Assembly (NCBI GenBank): GCA_021791515.1
Contig: JAJYWK010000066.1
Location: 1 to 33,983 of the forward strand
DNA from: a bacterium
GTDB lineage: Bacteria; Patescibacteriota; Doudnabacteria; UBA920
Direction of reading: 5' to 3'
Length of the DNA stretch: 33,983 bases
The notes beneath the pieces were generated by a model. It searched no databases. It worked only from the letters and a program-made list of their open reading frames with translations, and was not told the DNA's origin. The translations under genes and the position numbers were made by a program. Numbering within the stretch: position 1 is the stretch's first letter; every line of letters starts with the position of its first letter. Shown one piece after another: positions 17,729 to 26,837 of this stretch.

Positions 17729-18454
17729 TTAAAATTTCCTTACATGATAAATGACTCTGCCTAAAACTTCGACTTGCTTTAGGCTAATAAAAGGTGTCTG
17801 CCCGCGGCTGTTAATGGGCAGTTCAAGATTGCCATTGCGAACGTTAAAATAATTCAAAATTAAACCTGTGGGAGTAGCCAGCAATACCAAATCGCCGACA
17901 GAAGGAGTGGCGTCGGGATCAAAGACTAAAAAGTCTGAGTGCATGACTCCAAGCTGAGGCGACTGCACATCGTGGGCTTTAATGGCAAACAGCCTGTGGC
18001 CGATGGGCAGATGCAGTTCGACTTTGGAAAAAAAGACAAAAGCCCTGGCGCGTTTTATTTGGCTGCTTAATGCCCTGCGGCTACTTGGAGCGGCGGCCAG
18101 CAAAGGAACCTGACACATGGGAGCCAGACTGGCTTTAAGGGCGTTTAATTCGTCCTGCACCGGCTTTAATGTTTCTTCGGTCTTCCTTTGCATGGCGTCC
18201 TCGATTTTAAACTTATACGTCGTGGCCATGCCCACGACCCGGCTTAGCTTGCTGTCAAACCAATGCTCTTTTAACTGCTCCTCCTTGAGGCCGTAGGCCT
18301 TAGCCAGGGAAGAGAACTGCTTGGGCGAGGGCAGCCGGTCGCCGTTTTCCACCTGGGACACGTAACTGACCGAGAGCTTAAGAGCGGTGGCAATGTTCTG
18401 CATGGTTTTACCGGACTTTTGCCTGCTCTCTTTGAGGTATGAACCTATTGTCAT
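17729..18454 (-). CDS. CI/LexA-like phage repressor (XRE HTH plus S24-like domain)
   Basis: 'IGSYLKESRQKSGKTMQNIATALKLSVSYVSQVENGDRLPS' HTH; C-terminal 'HDVQSPQLGVMHSDFLVFDPDATPSVGDLVLLA' resembles S24 peptidases; preferred start 18454. Confidence 0.75.
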   Translation of the reverse strand: MTIGSYLKESRQKSGKTMQNIATALKLSVSYVSQVENGDRLPSPKQFSSLAKAYGLKEEQLKEHWFDSKLSRVVGMATTYKFKIEDAMQRKTEETLKPVQDELNALKASLAPMCQVPLLAAAPSSRRALSSQIKRARAFVFFSKVELHLPIGHRLFAIKAHDVQSPQLGVMHSDFLVFDPDATPSVGDLVLLATPTGLILNYFNVRNGNLELPINSRGQTPFISLKQVEVLGRVIYHVRKF

Positions 18455-18563
18455 AGATTTAATGTTAATGATGAGCTTCGACTTTAAGTAGCCGAATTTA
18501 ACTGCTTCCATGTTAGTATATAACAGCGTAAATGTAAAATAGAGTTATCCACTTTAGAATACT

Positions 18564-18592
18564 TTGACATTTCAAGCAGTATTGCTTAATAT
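18564..18592 (+). promoter_or_regulatory. Promoter of cro-like gene with embedded operator palindrome
   Basis: TTGACA-17 nt-TAATAT; AAGCAGTATTGCTT inverted repeat inside the spacer. Confidence 0.65.
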
Positions 18593-18625
18593 GACGAAAG
18601 AGGTCACATTTTAAAATTTTCTTTT

Positions 18626-18832
18626 ATGAAACCAAGTCCCAGCAGCGTCAAAATCCGGGAGCTTAGGATAAAGCGCGGACTGACCCAGTGCCAGCTCGCC
18701 CGCATTTTGGGCCTGAAGCACAATACGGTCATCAGCAAATACGAAACCGGCAAAAAGCGGCCGAACCTGCAAAACGCCCAGCGGATTGCCTTAGCCTTGG
18801 GCGCCACGGTAGACGAAGTCTTTAAAGCCTAA
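18626..18832 (+). CDS. Cro-like XRE-family HTH regulator
   Basis: 'IRELRIKRGLTQCQLARILGLKHNTVISKYETGKKRPNLQNAQRIALALG', divergent from the CI-like gene. Confidence 0.85.
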   Translation: MKPSPSSVKIRELRIKRGLTQCQLARILGLKHNTVISKYETGKKRPNLQNAQRIALALGATVDEVFKA

Positions 18833-18903
18833 AAAATATTAACCAAAAAGTGTGGGGTCAATAGTGTGAGGTCGCAACTTAACAAACCATCCGCAAAAAT
18901 CAA

Positions 18904-19167
18904 ATGTTCCAAGTGGAAGCGGACGAGCAGTATCTGGTCGAAATGGCCACGGATGCTTTGCGCGAAACCCTAAAGCGCGAGCCTACCAGGCAGGAAATCT
19001 GGAAGGCCCACGCCGGGTTTAAGCGCATGGCGCTGATACTGCTCGAACACATTGACCGGGAAAGAAATGAACTGCGAAAACAACAACAGGCAGAAAGGAC
19101 AGACCCTTCTGCCGATTCAACATGCCCAGAGGCAGGAACTGCAAGCCCGCAAGAAGCAAATTCTTGA
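18904..19167 (+). CDS. Hypothetical protein
   Basis: 87-aa ORF in the early region. Confidence 0.5.
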   Translation: MFQVEADEQYLVEMATDALRETLKREPTRQEIWKAHAGFKRMALILLEHIDRERNELRKQQQAERTDPSADSTCPEAGTASPQEANS

Positions 19168-19276
19168 AAATTTTACTGTCTCCGATCTGGATAACCCCGT
19201 AACCTTAAACAGCATTCAACAGATTTTGGGCTTAATTGACCAGAAACTAATAGCTTTGACCGCCTCTGCCCTATAA
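19067..19276 (+). CDS. Hypothetical protein overlapping the previous ORF
   Basis: Helical 'LQARKKQILENFTVSDLDNPVTLNSIQQILGLIDQKLIAL'. Confidence 0.4.
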   Translation: MNCENNNRQKGQTLLPIQHAQRQELQARKKQILENFTVSDLDNPVTLNSIQQILGLIDQKLIALTASAL

Positions 19277-19295
19277 ACCCCGCCTTGCCCCGATT

Positions 19296-19715
19296 TTGGA
19301 CAATAAAACCATGCAAAACTCTGCCTTTACAGTCCGCGACGTGCGCAATGGCGAGTGGTACTGGGTGGATAAGGCGGTCATTGACCGCTACGGATTCAAA
19401 CTCAAGCCCATCGGCATTGCCATTTACAACTGCCTGGCAAAGCTTGCCAACCAGGCCGGTCTTTGCTATCCCAGCCACAGCTATATTGCCAAAAAAATTG
19501 GGGCCAGCAAAAGCAGTGTTAAGCGTGGAATTTCTGCCCTCATAAAACTCAAACTGATAAGGCAGGAGCGAAGGCGTTATTCCAACGTTTACTACCTGCT
19601 GAAATTAGATAGCTCAAATAGAGCTATCTCAAATGAGGATGTGGATAACGAAAACGAGATAGTTCACCCTGAACCCCAGATAGCTCATATAGACCCCTCA
19701 GATAGGTCAGGGTGA
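19296..19715 (+). CDS. HTH_36-type replication initiator-like protein
   Basis: 'NCLAKLANQAGLCYPSHSYIAKKIGASKSSVKRGISALIKLKLIRQERRR' winged-helix typical of phage/plasmid initiators. Confidence 0.65.
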   Translation: MDNKTMQNSAFTVRDVRNGEWYWVDKAVIDRYGFKLKPIGIAIYNCLAKLANQAGLCYPSHSYIAKKIGASKSSVKRGISALIKLKLIRQERRRYSNVYYLLKLDSSNRAISNEDVDNENEIVHPEPQIAHIDPSDRSG

Positions 19716-19776
19716 GCTACAAACAAGAATTAGAGAAAAAGAATTAGTGATAAAGAGGCTGTGGAAAAGTGGATAA
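19607..19776. promoter_or_regulatory. Candidate iteron/DnaA-box replication origin
   Basis: AGATAG(C/T/G)TCA at 19607, 19657, 19678, 19700 (+) and 19621 (-); TGTGGATAA at 19640; AGTGGATAA at 19768; AT-rich tract after. Confidence 0.5.
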
Positions 19777-20009
19777 CAAAAAACTTTTAAAAAATCTAAC
19801 CAAATATTTGACAAAATTTTACCACTAAGGGAATAGAATTAAAATGTCTATTCCCATTTGTAAGAAACAAAAATAAAAACCCGAAAATCGCCGGGAGGGT
19901 TAAGGAACTGGTCGAAGCCTTAACGCTCCTTTAGAGCGACAAGGTTTTGCCACCCAAAAGGCCTTGCACCAGCACAAGAAGCCTTAAAGGGATTTAAACG
20001 CCAAAAAAT

Positions 20010-20273
20010 ATGGCCGATACAAACACTAACTGCATAGTGGGTTCCTGCCCGCTCTGTACCAACCCACTTTTTAAGGAAGCTTGCTTTACTGCCGTAAGCT
20101 CGTTTATTACCAGGTGCCCACACTGCCAAGAGCAGCTCAAAGTAGAAGTGGAAATTGAGCTAAGACAGAAATTCAAAATCACCCCGGTCGAACCGGACAG
20201 GATCGCATCAACTTTATTCGTGCTTCTGCTGGTAGCCAACTGCCTGATGCCGGTGCTGAATGCAGTAAGCTGA
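20010..20273 (+). CDS. Small zinc-ribbon-like hypothetical protein
   Basis: CPLC...CPHC pairs, C-terminal hydrophobic segment. Confidence 0.55.
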   Translation: MADTNTNCIVGSCPLCTNPLFKEACFTAVSSFITRCPHCQEQLKVEVEIELRQKFKITPVEPDRIASTLFVLLLVANCLMPVLNAVS

Positions 20274-20300
20274 CCATTGTAAACTTTCTAAAAATTAAAA

Positions 20301-20340
20301 GAAAGCCGAAAATCGGCTTCCTGTTAATTTTATTTTTTTA
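20301..20340 (+). terminator. Rho-independent terminator
   Basis: AAGCCGA-AAA-TCGGCTT followed by a T-rich tract. Confidence 0.7.
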
Positions 20341-20603
20341 CTTTCATTTTAACCTTGGCGGGCTGGCGGGGTATCCTTGGATGGATTTTAAGATCAATGT
20401 TTTTATTAAAACGTCGAGTCTTTTATCCCCGCCAGCCCGGCTCTCAGCAGCCTAACCAAAGCTGAGGCCAAGCACTTCGCGTCCACCGGCCGGTGGATAG
20501 GCGAATCCATTGGCAAGCCAGTCTGACCGGTTGAGATGTTAACTTCCTTTTAAAATAGTGTCAAATTGGCAAAATGCCGGTATTATGCTCTGAGTAAATA
20601 AAA

Positions 20604-20637
20604 CAGCCGCGGAGTTTTTGAGGCCCCGCGGCTGTCG
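20604..20637 (-). terminator. Terminator of the secreted-protein gene
   Basis: Minus strand CAGCCGCGG...CCGCGGCTGTTTTATTT. Confidence 0.7.
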
Positions 20638-20655
20638 GAATCGAGAGAAAACTGG

Positions 20656-21723
20656 CTAGTGCACCACAAAGCTGTTGTTCAGCCCAAGTGCGTCCGCCCG
20701 AGCATGGCTCCAGTTGATGCCATTGCTCCGGTCGTGCGCATGGATGGCCACGCTGTAATGCCCAGCCGGAAGCTGCACCGTATTCTCGGCGAGCGACCCC
20801 TTGTTAAACAGCAAAACGGTCTTGTCGCCCTGCGGATACGCAAACAACTCACTACGGAACTGGGACAGCTCCAGACGGAACCGATCGCCTCGCAGCAGCA
20901 CCACCGTGTATTCCGCTGACGGGTTGTAAGAACTATTGAGCACGAAGCTCAAGTCTTTGTTGTCGTCCACGGAAGCATCGAACTCGCGGATCTCGGTGGC
21001 GCCGACGCTGGAACCGAACCCGTTGGCGATGATGCTGCCGTTGAGTCCTAGCATCTCCACTTGGAAGTGGCGGCGGTCACGAACATCAAGCGGCCGGACA
21101 TTCTCTGCGTTGATCTCAATCTGCTGACCGTAGGAAACGCCGCCAGGCAGATAGATATACTTCTCCGCCGCTTGATTCTGGTTAGCGAACCTTGTGGTCG
21201 CCCGAATCTGGACGGGTCCCGGCGAAGAAACCGGCGACGTGGTGGTAAGCGTGACCACAGAACCTTCCTTGGCCTGCACCTGCGATGCGGCAATCGACAT
21301 GACTGCCGGAAACGAGGAGCGGAGGCTCAAGAAGTTCATCGTAACAGTGCCGCGGCCGAAAGGTCCGGTGTAAAGCGAGATGCTCAAGGGCCCGGGTTTC
21401 TCCGACCGGATGAAGCATTCGCCGGTTTGCAGGTTGCACTTCGTCGTGGCATCCGTGACATTCACGCCATCGAGGGTGTAGGTCGCGATTTGGATCGGCA
21501 GTGTCCGCAGGTCATCCACGCTCTGCCCGTTGCTGAGCAGGACGCGAAACTTGACGGTTGCGGTCTCGCCGATCGGAACGGTGGACACCACCCGCGGCGA
21601 AACGAGAACGTCTGCGATATCGGTCGGCTGGTTGGCCACTGGTGTTGTCGGTTGCGGTTGCTGACCCCACGTAACAACTGTGAGAGCCAGTGTGGAAAGG
21701 AACGTAGCGACGATCGTCTTCAT
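20656..21723 (-). CDS. Secreted hypothetical protein (signal peptide, beta-rich)
   Basis: 'MKTIVATFLSTLALTVVTWGQ' signal peptide; visibly higher GC than neighbours. Confidence 0.7.
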   Translation of the reverse strand: MKTIVATFLSTLALTVVTWGQQPQPTTPVANQPTDIADVLVSPRVVSTVPIGETATVKFRVLLSNGQSVDDLRTLPIQIATYTLDGVNVTDATTKCNLQTGECFIRSEKPGPLSISLYTGPFGRGTVTMNFLSLRSSFPAVMSIAASQVQAKEGSVVTLTTTSPVSSPGPVQIRATTRFANQNQAAEKYIYLPGGVSYGQQIEINAENVRPLDVRDRRHFQVEMLGLNGSIIANGFGSSVGATEIREFDASVDDNKDLSFVLNSSYNPSAEYTVVLLRGDRFRLELSQFRSELFAYPQGDKTVLLFNKGSLAENTVQLPAGHYSVAIHAHDRSNGINWSHARADALGLNNSFVVH

Positions 21724-22013
21724 TGAATCACCTCTTCTGTGTAGGATGTGGAATTGCCAAATACTCTAGGCAGATTTAAACACAGCAAATTATGCTCAAA
21801 TCAGCCTAGAGTATGTATTTTCTCTCTAAATATTAATCCTCCTGAATTATTTTAAAGAACCCATAATTATACATAATTTTGCCAGCTCTGTCAAGTCTTT
21901 TGCCTAAAAATGCCTTAAATAAAACCAAATTTTACCATATTAGCCTACAGACTATTGGCCTATTTTAAAAAATCCTGTATAATGCCTTGTTATAGCACCG
22001 ATAGGAGGAAAAA

Positions 22014-22835
22014 TTGAGCAAGAGAAAACGAGTCGAGCAAGCCCGGAAGAAACGGAAAACTTGGATCATTCCGGCAATCATAGCAGCGGCACTGTTGGTA
22101 ATCTTTGTCCTCTTTCCAGTAAAACAGGATCGGGCCAAGGAGAAAACCACAGTTCCAGTTCAGCAACCGCAACAGACGAACTTCCAATTTTCGGCAGACG
22201 AAGCCAAGAAACTGGTCAACGACCTACTTGTAGCCAGCAATCCCACAGATCCACAAAACTCCTACTTCACGCCATTTATGAAGGAGAAGATTCAGTGGAT
22301 CTGGAATGAGCATGCCGCCGGCCGCCTGCGGCTTGATGCCATCGGAGAATACTACAAGACCAAGGCGGGCTTGGAAAATAAGGCCACGCTGATGAACTCT
22401 TCGTATATCTCCAAGAATAATGACGGCAAACCGCCATACCAACCGGCCATTTTCATCTACACTCCGCGCCTGCTCATGCTGGTGAGGGTGCAGCAGAAAG
22501 TCCCCAGCGATTTCAACCAGATGAGTAAAAATACCTTCGTGCTTGGGTTGGTGCATGAAGCCACGCACTTTGAACGAGGCGAAGAGTATTACACGACTGA
22601 AACGCCGACAGATGAAACCCAACTGTTGGAAGAAGATCGTGTGTGGTTGAAAGTTAGTCAGTTGGCAGTCAGGCGCATGCGGACAATCGGCCAACCGCTC
22701 GATGTCGACTTTCTGGAAGTCGACGACATTCTCCAGCGTTGTAATTACAAGAGAGGATGCGTCGAATTTCTGGACTACTTGCGAACAGGCGGGAAGACTC
22801 CTCGTTCTCCCACCGTCTATAGGCAACCGCAATGA
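22014..22835 (+). CDS. Membrane-anchored HExxH putative metallopeptidase
   Basis: TTG start after AGGAGG; one TM; 'LGLVHEATHFERGEEYYTTETPTDETQLLEEDRVW'. Confidence 0.6.
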   Translation: MSKRKRVEQARKKRKTWIIPAIIAAALLVIFVLFPVKQDRAKEKTTVPVQQPQQTNFQFSADEAKKLVNDLLVASNPTDPQNSYFTPFMKEKIQWIWNEHAAGRLRLDAIGEYYKTKAGLENKATLMNSSYISKNNDGKPPYQPAIFIYTPRLLMLVRVQQKVPSDFNQMSKNTFVLGLVHEATHFERGEEYYTTETPTDETQLLEEDRVWLKVSQLAVRRMRTIGQPLDVDFLEVDDILQRCNYKRGCVEFLDYLRTGGKTPRSPTVYRQPQ

Positions 22836-22858
22836 AGTTCTGCGGTTGTCTTTTTTTT
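22821..22858 (+). terminator. Rho-independent terminator
   Basis: GGCAACCGCA...TGCGGTTGTC-TTTTTTT. Confidence 0.8.
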
Positions 22859-22911
22859 ACACAAAACAAAAAGCCGCCATCTCTAGAACAGCGGCTTTTG
22901 AACTGTCAGTT

Positions 22912-24891
22912 TTAGATACTCAACTGGTTTGCCATTCTTGTGTTTAATACTCCCGAAACTGGAGCAGCCAAGTCATAGTTATTTGCCGGAACCACCTCGT
23001 TCATATCCAAACCCCAAGAATAGAATACCTCCATACTGGGTATTCCTAAGCGGGTATTATTTTTAAGCAAATAGACAGTTTTATTATCCCTGATTAAAGT
23101 CCCATCCGGATGAGCTGTTGCTGAATTATTGATGGGAGCCAAGGTTACCATAAACGAAGTATCTCCAGGCTGGGCATTGGCAAAGGAATAACCTAGCTCC
23201 AAGAAAGACTGGGCATTGGCAAAGCCCACTCTTGTGCCGTTGGTGATAAGGTAAATAGTTCCTTTATCATTAATAAGCGAACCGTTACGGGGAGGAATAA
23301 AATAGGTAGTTTGTTGGGTAGAACCGGAAGGTGTGTAAGTGGCGACCGGTAGGGCCATATCGCCGGATGTGGCTGGCACTACCGTTGCCCAGGTGTTAAA
23401 GCCGTATGATAAGAAGGCACCGGCAGAAGTGTAAGGGTAGCGTGCGCCACTTTCTATTCTGTAAACTGTGCCGTCTGGCGCCGCCACGTTGGTATAATTT
23501 ACATGGGCAGCACCGCTCACCGGTTGTGGGGTAGGAGCGGGGCTGGACGGATTATTTACAATCAAAGTAAACTGTTTACTTGCATTGGCTGAATACTGAT
23601 CAGTCAAACTTAAAGTTACTGTGTAAGTTCCGGCAGTTGTCGGAGTGCCGCTAATTGTCACTGAACCTGGGTTGTTATAAACAATCCCGTAAGTGGTATT
23701 GGGACTTGAAGCACTACCGGTAGTTATACCGGGAGGCAAGCCGCTGAAAGTAGCATTGCTGGCATAGTTAGTGCCGCTGGTAAAATACTGAAAATCTATT
23801 TTAGCGTTATAATACGCTCCAACTGTAGCGGAAGTTAATGGATCATTATTGATCACGAAATAGGGAGATGCCGAATTAGCAGGCTTAACGGTTAAAGTAA
23901 ACTGCTTGCTGGCTCCTGACATCCCATAGCCAGATCCTGCCCAGTTGGGATTATTAATAGTCAGATAGATGGTGTAAGTGCCTGGTGTAGTTGGGGTGCC
24001 GGTAATGTAAACCGTTCCTTTGCCGCCGCTTAATGCCGGGGTCATCCCATAATTATTCAAGGTGTCAGAACCAACTCCCGTGCGCAAGCCGGGCGGTAAA
24101 CTGTTAAAGCTAGCATTAAGCGAATAGGTATTATTGGACGTGTAATCAATACCGGTTGAATAGGTTTGCCCTACAGTGGCATCTGGCAACTTTGTATCAG
24201 TAAGAATTGAGTAGCTGTCTGCCACGGCCGCTGATTTGATCCTCAAAGATATGGTTTTTTGGGCAGTGCCTCCATTTGCATCCGTAACCTTTACTGTCCA
24301 TAAATAATCACCGGCAGGACCTTGCACTGTTGAACTGGTTTGAGTATTAAATGTGGGTCCATTGCCGCTTATTCCTAATACGCAACAAGCCGATGGGTAT
24401 GTGGTTGATATAGGCATCCACGTATATGGAGCCGTGCCGCCGGTTGCTTGCAGTTGAGCCGAGTAAGATTGACCTATGGTGGCATCCGGTAAACTGCTAG
24501 TAGTAATCTGTATATTCGGCTTGATAGTTAAACTTAATGTTTTTGTTGCTGTATTTCCAAGAGCATCGGTAACTTGGAAAGTCCACCAATAAGTTCCCTC
24601 TGGACTTACCACAGTTGAGGATGTTTGGGTAGAAAATAATCCGGAACCGTTAACTCCTAAAACGCAACAATTGGTGCCTTGAGCTCCGGAAGGGGTAATA
24701 ATTGACGGAGCTGACCAGGTAAAAGACGGGTTACTACCTTCAGCCTGAAGCTGGTAAGAATATGACTGACCGACCGTGGCATCAGGCAAGCTGGTGGTGG
24801 TTATTCCCAGATAACCCGCACTAACGTTTGCCGCCGGCAAAAGTGAAAACATTATTGCCACCACAAATATTACTGCAAATATTTTTTTCAT
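22912..24891 (-). CDS. Secreted multi-domain surface protein with He_PIG/Ig-like repeats
   Basis: Signal peptide; four 'LPDATVGQSYS' type repeats; C-terminal repeats 'DGTLIRDNKTVYLLKNNTRLGIPSMEVFYSWGL'. Confidence 0.8.
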   Translation of the reverse strand: MKKIFAVIFVVAIMFSLLPAANVSAGYLGITTTSLPDATVGQSYSYQLQAEGSNPSFTWSAPSIITPSGAQGTNCCVLGVNGSGLFSTQTSSTVVSPEGTYWWTFQVTDALGNTATKTLSLTIKPNIQITTSSLPDATIGQSYSAQLQATGGTAPYTWMPISTTYPSACCVLGISGNGPTFNTQTSSTVQGPAGDYLWTVKVTDANGGTAQKTISLRIKSAAVADSYSILTDTKLPDATVGQTYSTGIDYTSNNTYSLNASFNSLPPGLRTGVGSDTLNNYGMTPALSGGKGTVYITGTPTTPGTYTIYLTINNPNWAGSGYGMSGASKQFTLTVKPANSASPYFVINNDPLTSATVGAYYNAKIDFQYFTSGTNYASNATFSGLPPGITTGSASSPNTTYGIVYNNPGSVTISGTPTTAGTYTVTLSLTDQYSANASKQFTLIVNNPSSPAPTPQPVSGAAHVNYTNVAAPDGTVYRIESGARYPYTSAGAFLSYGFNTWATVVPATSGDMALPVATYTPSGSTQQTTYFIPPRNGSLINDKGTIYLITNGTRVGFANAQSFLELGYSFANAQPGDTSFMVTLAPINNSATAHPDGTLIRDNKTVYLLKNNTRLGIPSMEVFYSWGLDMNEVVPANNYDLAAPVSGVLNTRMANQLSI

Positions 24892-24980
24892 AGTGATGAG
24901 GTCTTTTAATGATTTAAAGATAAATGCACTTTGATGATAATTTTTAGTAAAAAATTAATAAATATGGGAAATAAATTATC

Positions 24981-26783
24981 TTATTTGTTTACCTGCAAAT
25001 TAAAACTTTGGGTTTTATTCATACTGCCAGCGTCTAGCGTTATCTTAAATGTGTAATTCCCTGCCTTAGTCGGAGTGCCGACAATAAAGATGCGGCAAAT
25101 ATCAGTAGGATCGGAAGGGTTACCGCTCACCGCTCTTAAGGTTGCAGGTCCACCACGGCTTAATCCAGGTGGTAAATTTCGCTCTATGGTGTAGCCATCG
25201 TAATTGTTACACGGGCTAAAATCAACACTACCGTCATAGTATTCTCCCACTTTCGCCGGAGGCAGGTTAATGTTACTGAAAGTAAAAGGATTGGGAACGA
25301 AGACCGGAGCTGTTTCAGAAGGCGGGTTTTGGTTTTGGGTAGGAAATAGAGAATTAAAATCATCAGAAGGTAAAGTTGGCCTGGATTCTTTATCAATTCC
25401 GTATTCTGTCACGGTATGCATACCTGCAAAATATCCCCCTGTCGAGCTACCAAGGCAAAAAGTGAGCTCATAGCGGGTTGAGTCAATTAATTTGTATTGA
25501 TAGGTGTTCTGCGCTTTAGTGCAGGTCCCGTCCGCGGGCTCTGGCGCAACAGGAACTTCTCCCATGACAGCCGGGGCTAATGAAGACGATTTAGTTAGTT
25601 CAGAAAGTTGATTTGGATAAGTTTGATGATCATTTAAGTAAAGTTCCAAAGCGGAGGATAATTGCCTGACATCGGCTATGCGTTTGGCATCTCGGGATTT
25701 TGCACGTGCGGAATTTAAGGCTGGCCAAACAAACAACCCGCCTACTAAAACGATACTGGCTATAACAACTCCAATAATAGCTAAAGCTGTCCATAATCCG
25801 CTCGACTTGTCTGCCGGTATTTGAGACTCGCCCTTTACTGCTTTTAGATTCTCGTAGACTTTATAGCCATAAATAACATATAGGGGCGGCAAGATTACTG
25901 AAAAAATAATGTTAATTATGGTTGCTACTATAATGCCAGTTATTCCAGCAATAGTTTTTTCAAAAAAGTTTCCTAAGAATGAGGTAAACAAGAAAATCGG
26001 GATTGAAAGCAAAACGGCAACCATACCTATAAATACAAACCGCCAAAGCACCGGCCACCAGTAGCCGCGGACATAGTCACTGCTGCGTTTTATGGCGGGC
26101 ATTGCCCTGGCATTATCACCAACCACAACAAAGGTGGCAAGTGAATATCGAACGGCTAGAATAATTGCGGGAATAGCTAAAATCAAACCGAGTAAACCCA
26201 TTACTGCAAATACCATCCAGATGGAAGAAACTATCGGTAGTAACCAGCGTAACAAAGGTCCGTATAAAAATATAAATCCAGGGATTTCCAACAGTAATGC
26301 CATTCCAACTATTGCTAAACCGGCAAGTAAACTGGCGCCAAAGAATGATCCAATCTTATGAGAAGCTTGGCCAAAAGATTCTTTAAATCCAATTCGTTGA
26401 TCCGCACCCTTAATCGCATACATTAAAGCAACTTGCGCCCAAATGCCAATGTAGATAATAGCTATGTAAATTAAAACTGCTAGTATTAAACTAGCGATTA
26501 AAGTCGTCCCAACACTGCCACCGAATTTGGATGTCAACGCACTCCCTGCAATAAGACCGCCACTGACCAGAGCTATATAAATAACAAAAACCGCTGAAGG
26601 CACCAAATAAATACCGATCAAAAGCCAAAAGCGGTCTTTGTATACTTGCCAAGCCTGCCTAAAGATAGAGGTGGGGCCGGGTAATTTGCCTCCAGTCATA
26701 GTTGCAGGCTGGACTGACTCAGCCGGAGGCGGGACGGCAGGCTGATTTTGAGGGGGCACGCTATAAATTGATGGATTTTCCAT
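24981..26783 (-). CDS. Polytopic membrane protein fused to pilin-like and He_PIG-like domains
   Basis: Multiple TMs, then 'PALNSARAKSRDAKRIADVRQLSSALELYLNDHQTYP', then 'INLPPAKVGEYYDGSVDF...LPPGLS...IVGTPTKAGNYTFKITL'. Confidence 0.75.
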   Translation of the reverse strand: MENPSIYSVPPQNQPAVPPPAESVQPATMTGGKLPGPTSIFRQAWQVYKDRFWLLIGIYLVPSAVFVIYIALVSGGLIAGSALTSKFGGSVGTTLIASLILAVLIYIAIIYIGIWAQVALMYAIKGADQRIGFKESFGQASHKIGSFFGASLLAGLAIVGMALLLEIPGFIFLYGPLLRWLLPIVSSIWMVFAVMGLLGLILAIPAIILAVRYSLATFVVVGDNARAMPAIKRSSDYVRGYWWPVLWRFVFIGMVAVLLSIPIFLFTSFLGNFFEKTIAGITGIIVATIINIIFSVILPPLYVIYGYKVYENLKAVKGESQIPADKSSGLWTALAIIGVVIASIVLVGGLFVWPALNSARAKSRDAKRIADVRQLSSALELYLNDHQTYPNQLSELTKSSSLAPAVMGEVPVAPEPADGTCTKAQNTYQYKLIDSTRYELTFCLGSSTGGYFAGMHTVTEYGIDKESRPTLPSDDFNSLFPTQNQNPPSETAPVFVPNPFTFSNINLPPAKVGEYYDGSVDFSPCNNYDGYTIERNLPPGLSRGGPATLRAVSGNPSDPTDICRIFIVGTPTKAGNYTFKITLDAGSMNKTQSFNLQVNK

Positions 26784-26837
26784 TTTGTTTCTTATTGGAT
26801 TTAAGGCTTTATTTGCTTTAATAATAACATAAAATCA

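Noticed and set aside
20441-20532. Possible gene remnant in frame '...ALSSLTKAEAKHFASTGRWIGESIGKPV*'
   Set aside because: Coding-like composition but no start codon after the upstream stop; too short to support.
21061-21726. 221-aa plus-strand ORF antisense to the secreted-protein gene
   Set aside because: High GC opens many antisense frames; the minus-strand ORF has a clear signal peptide and plausible protein composition.
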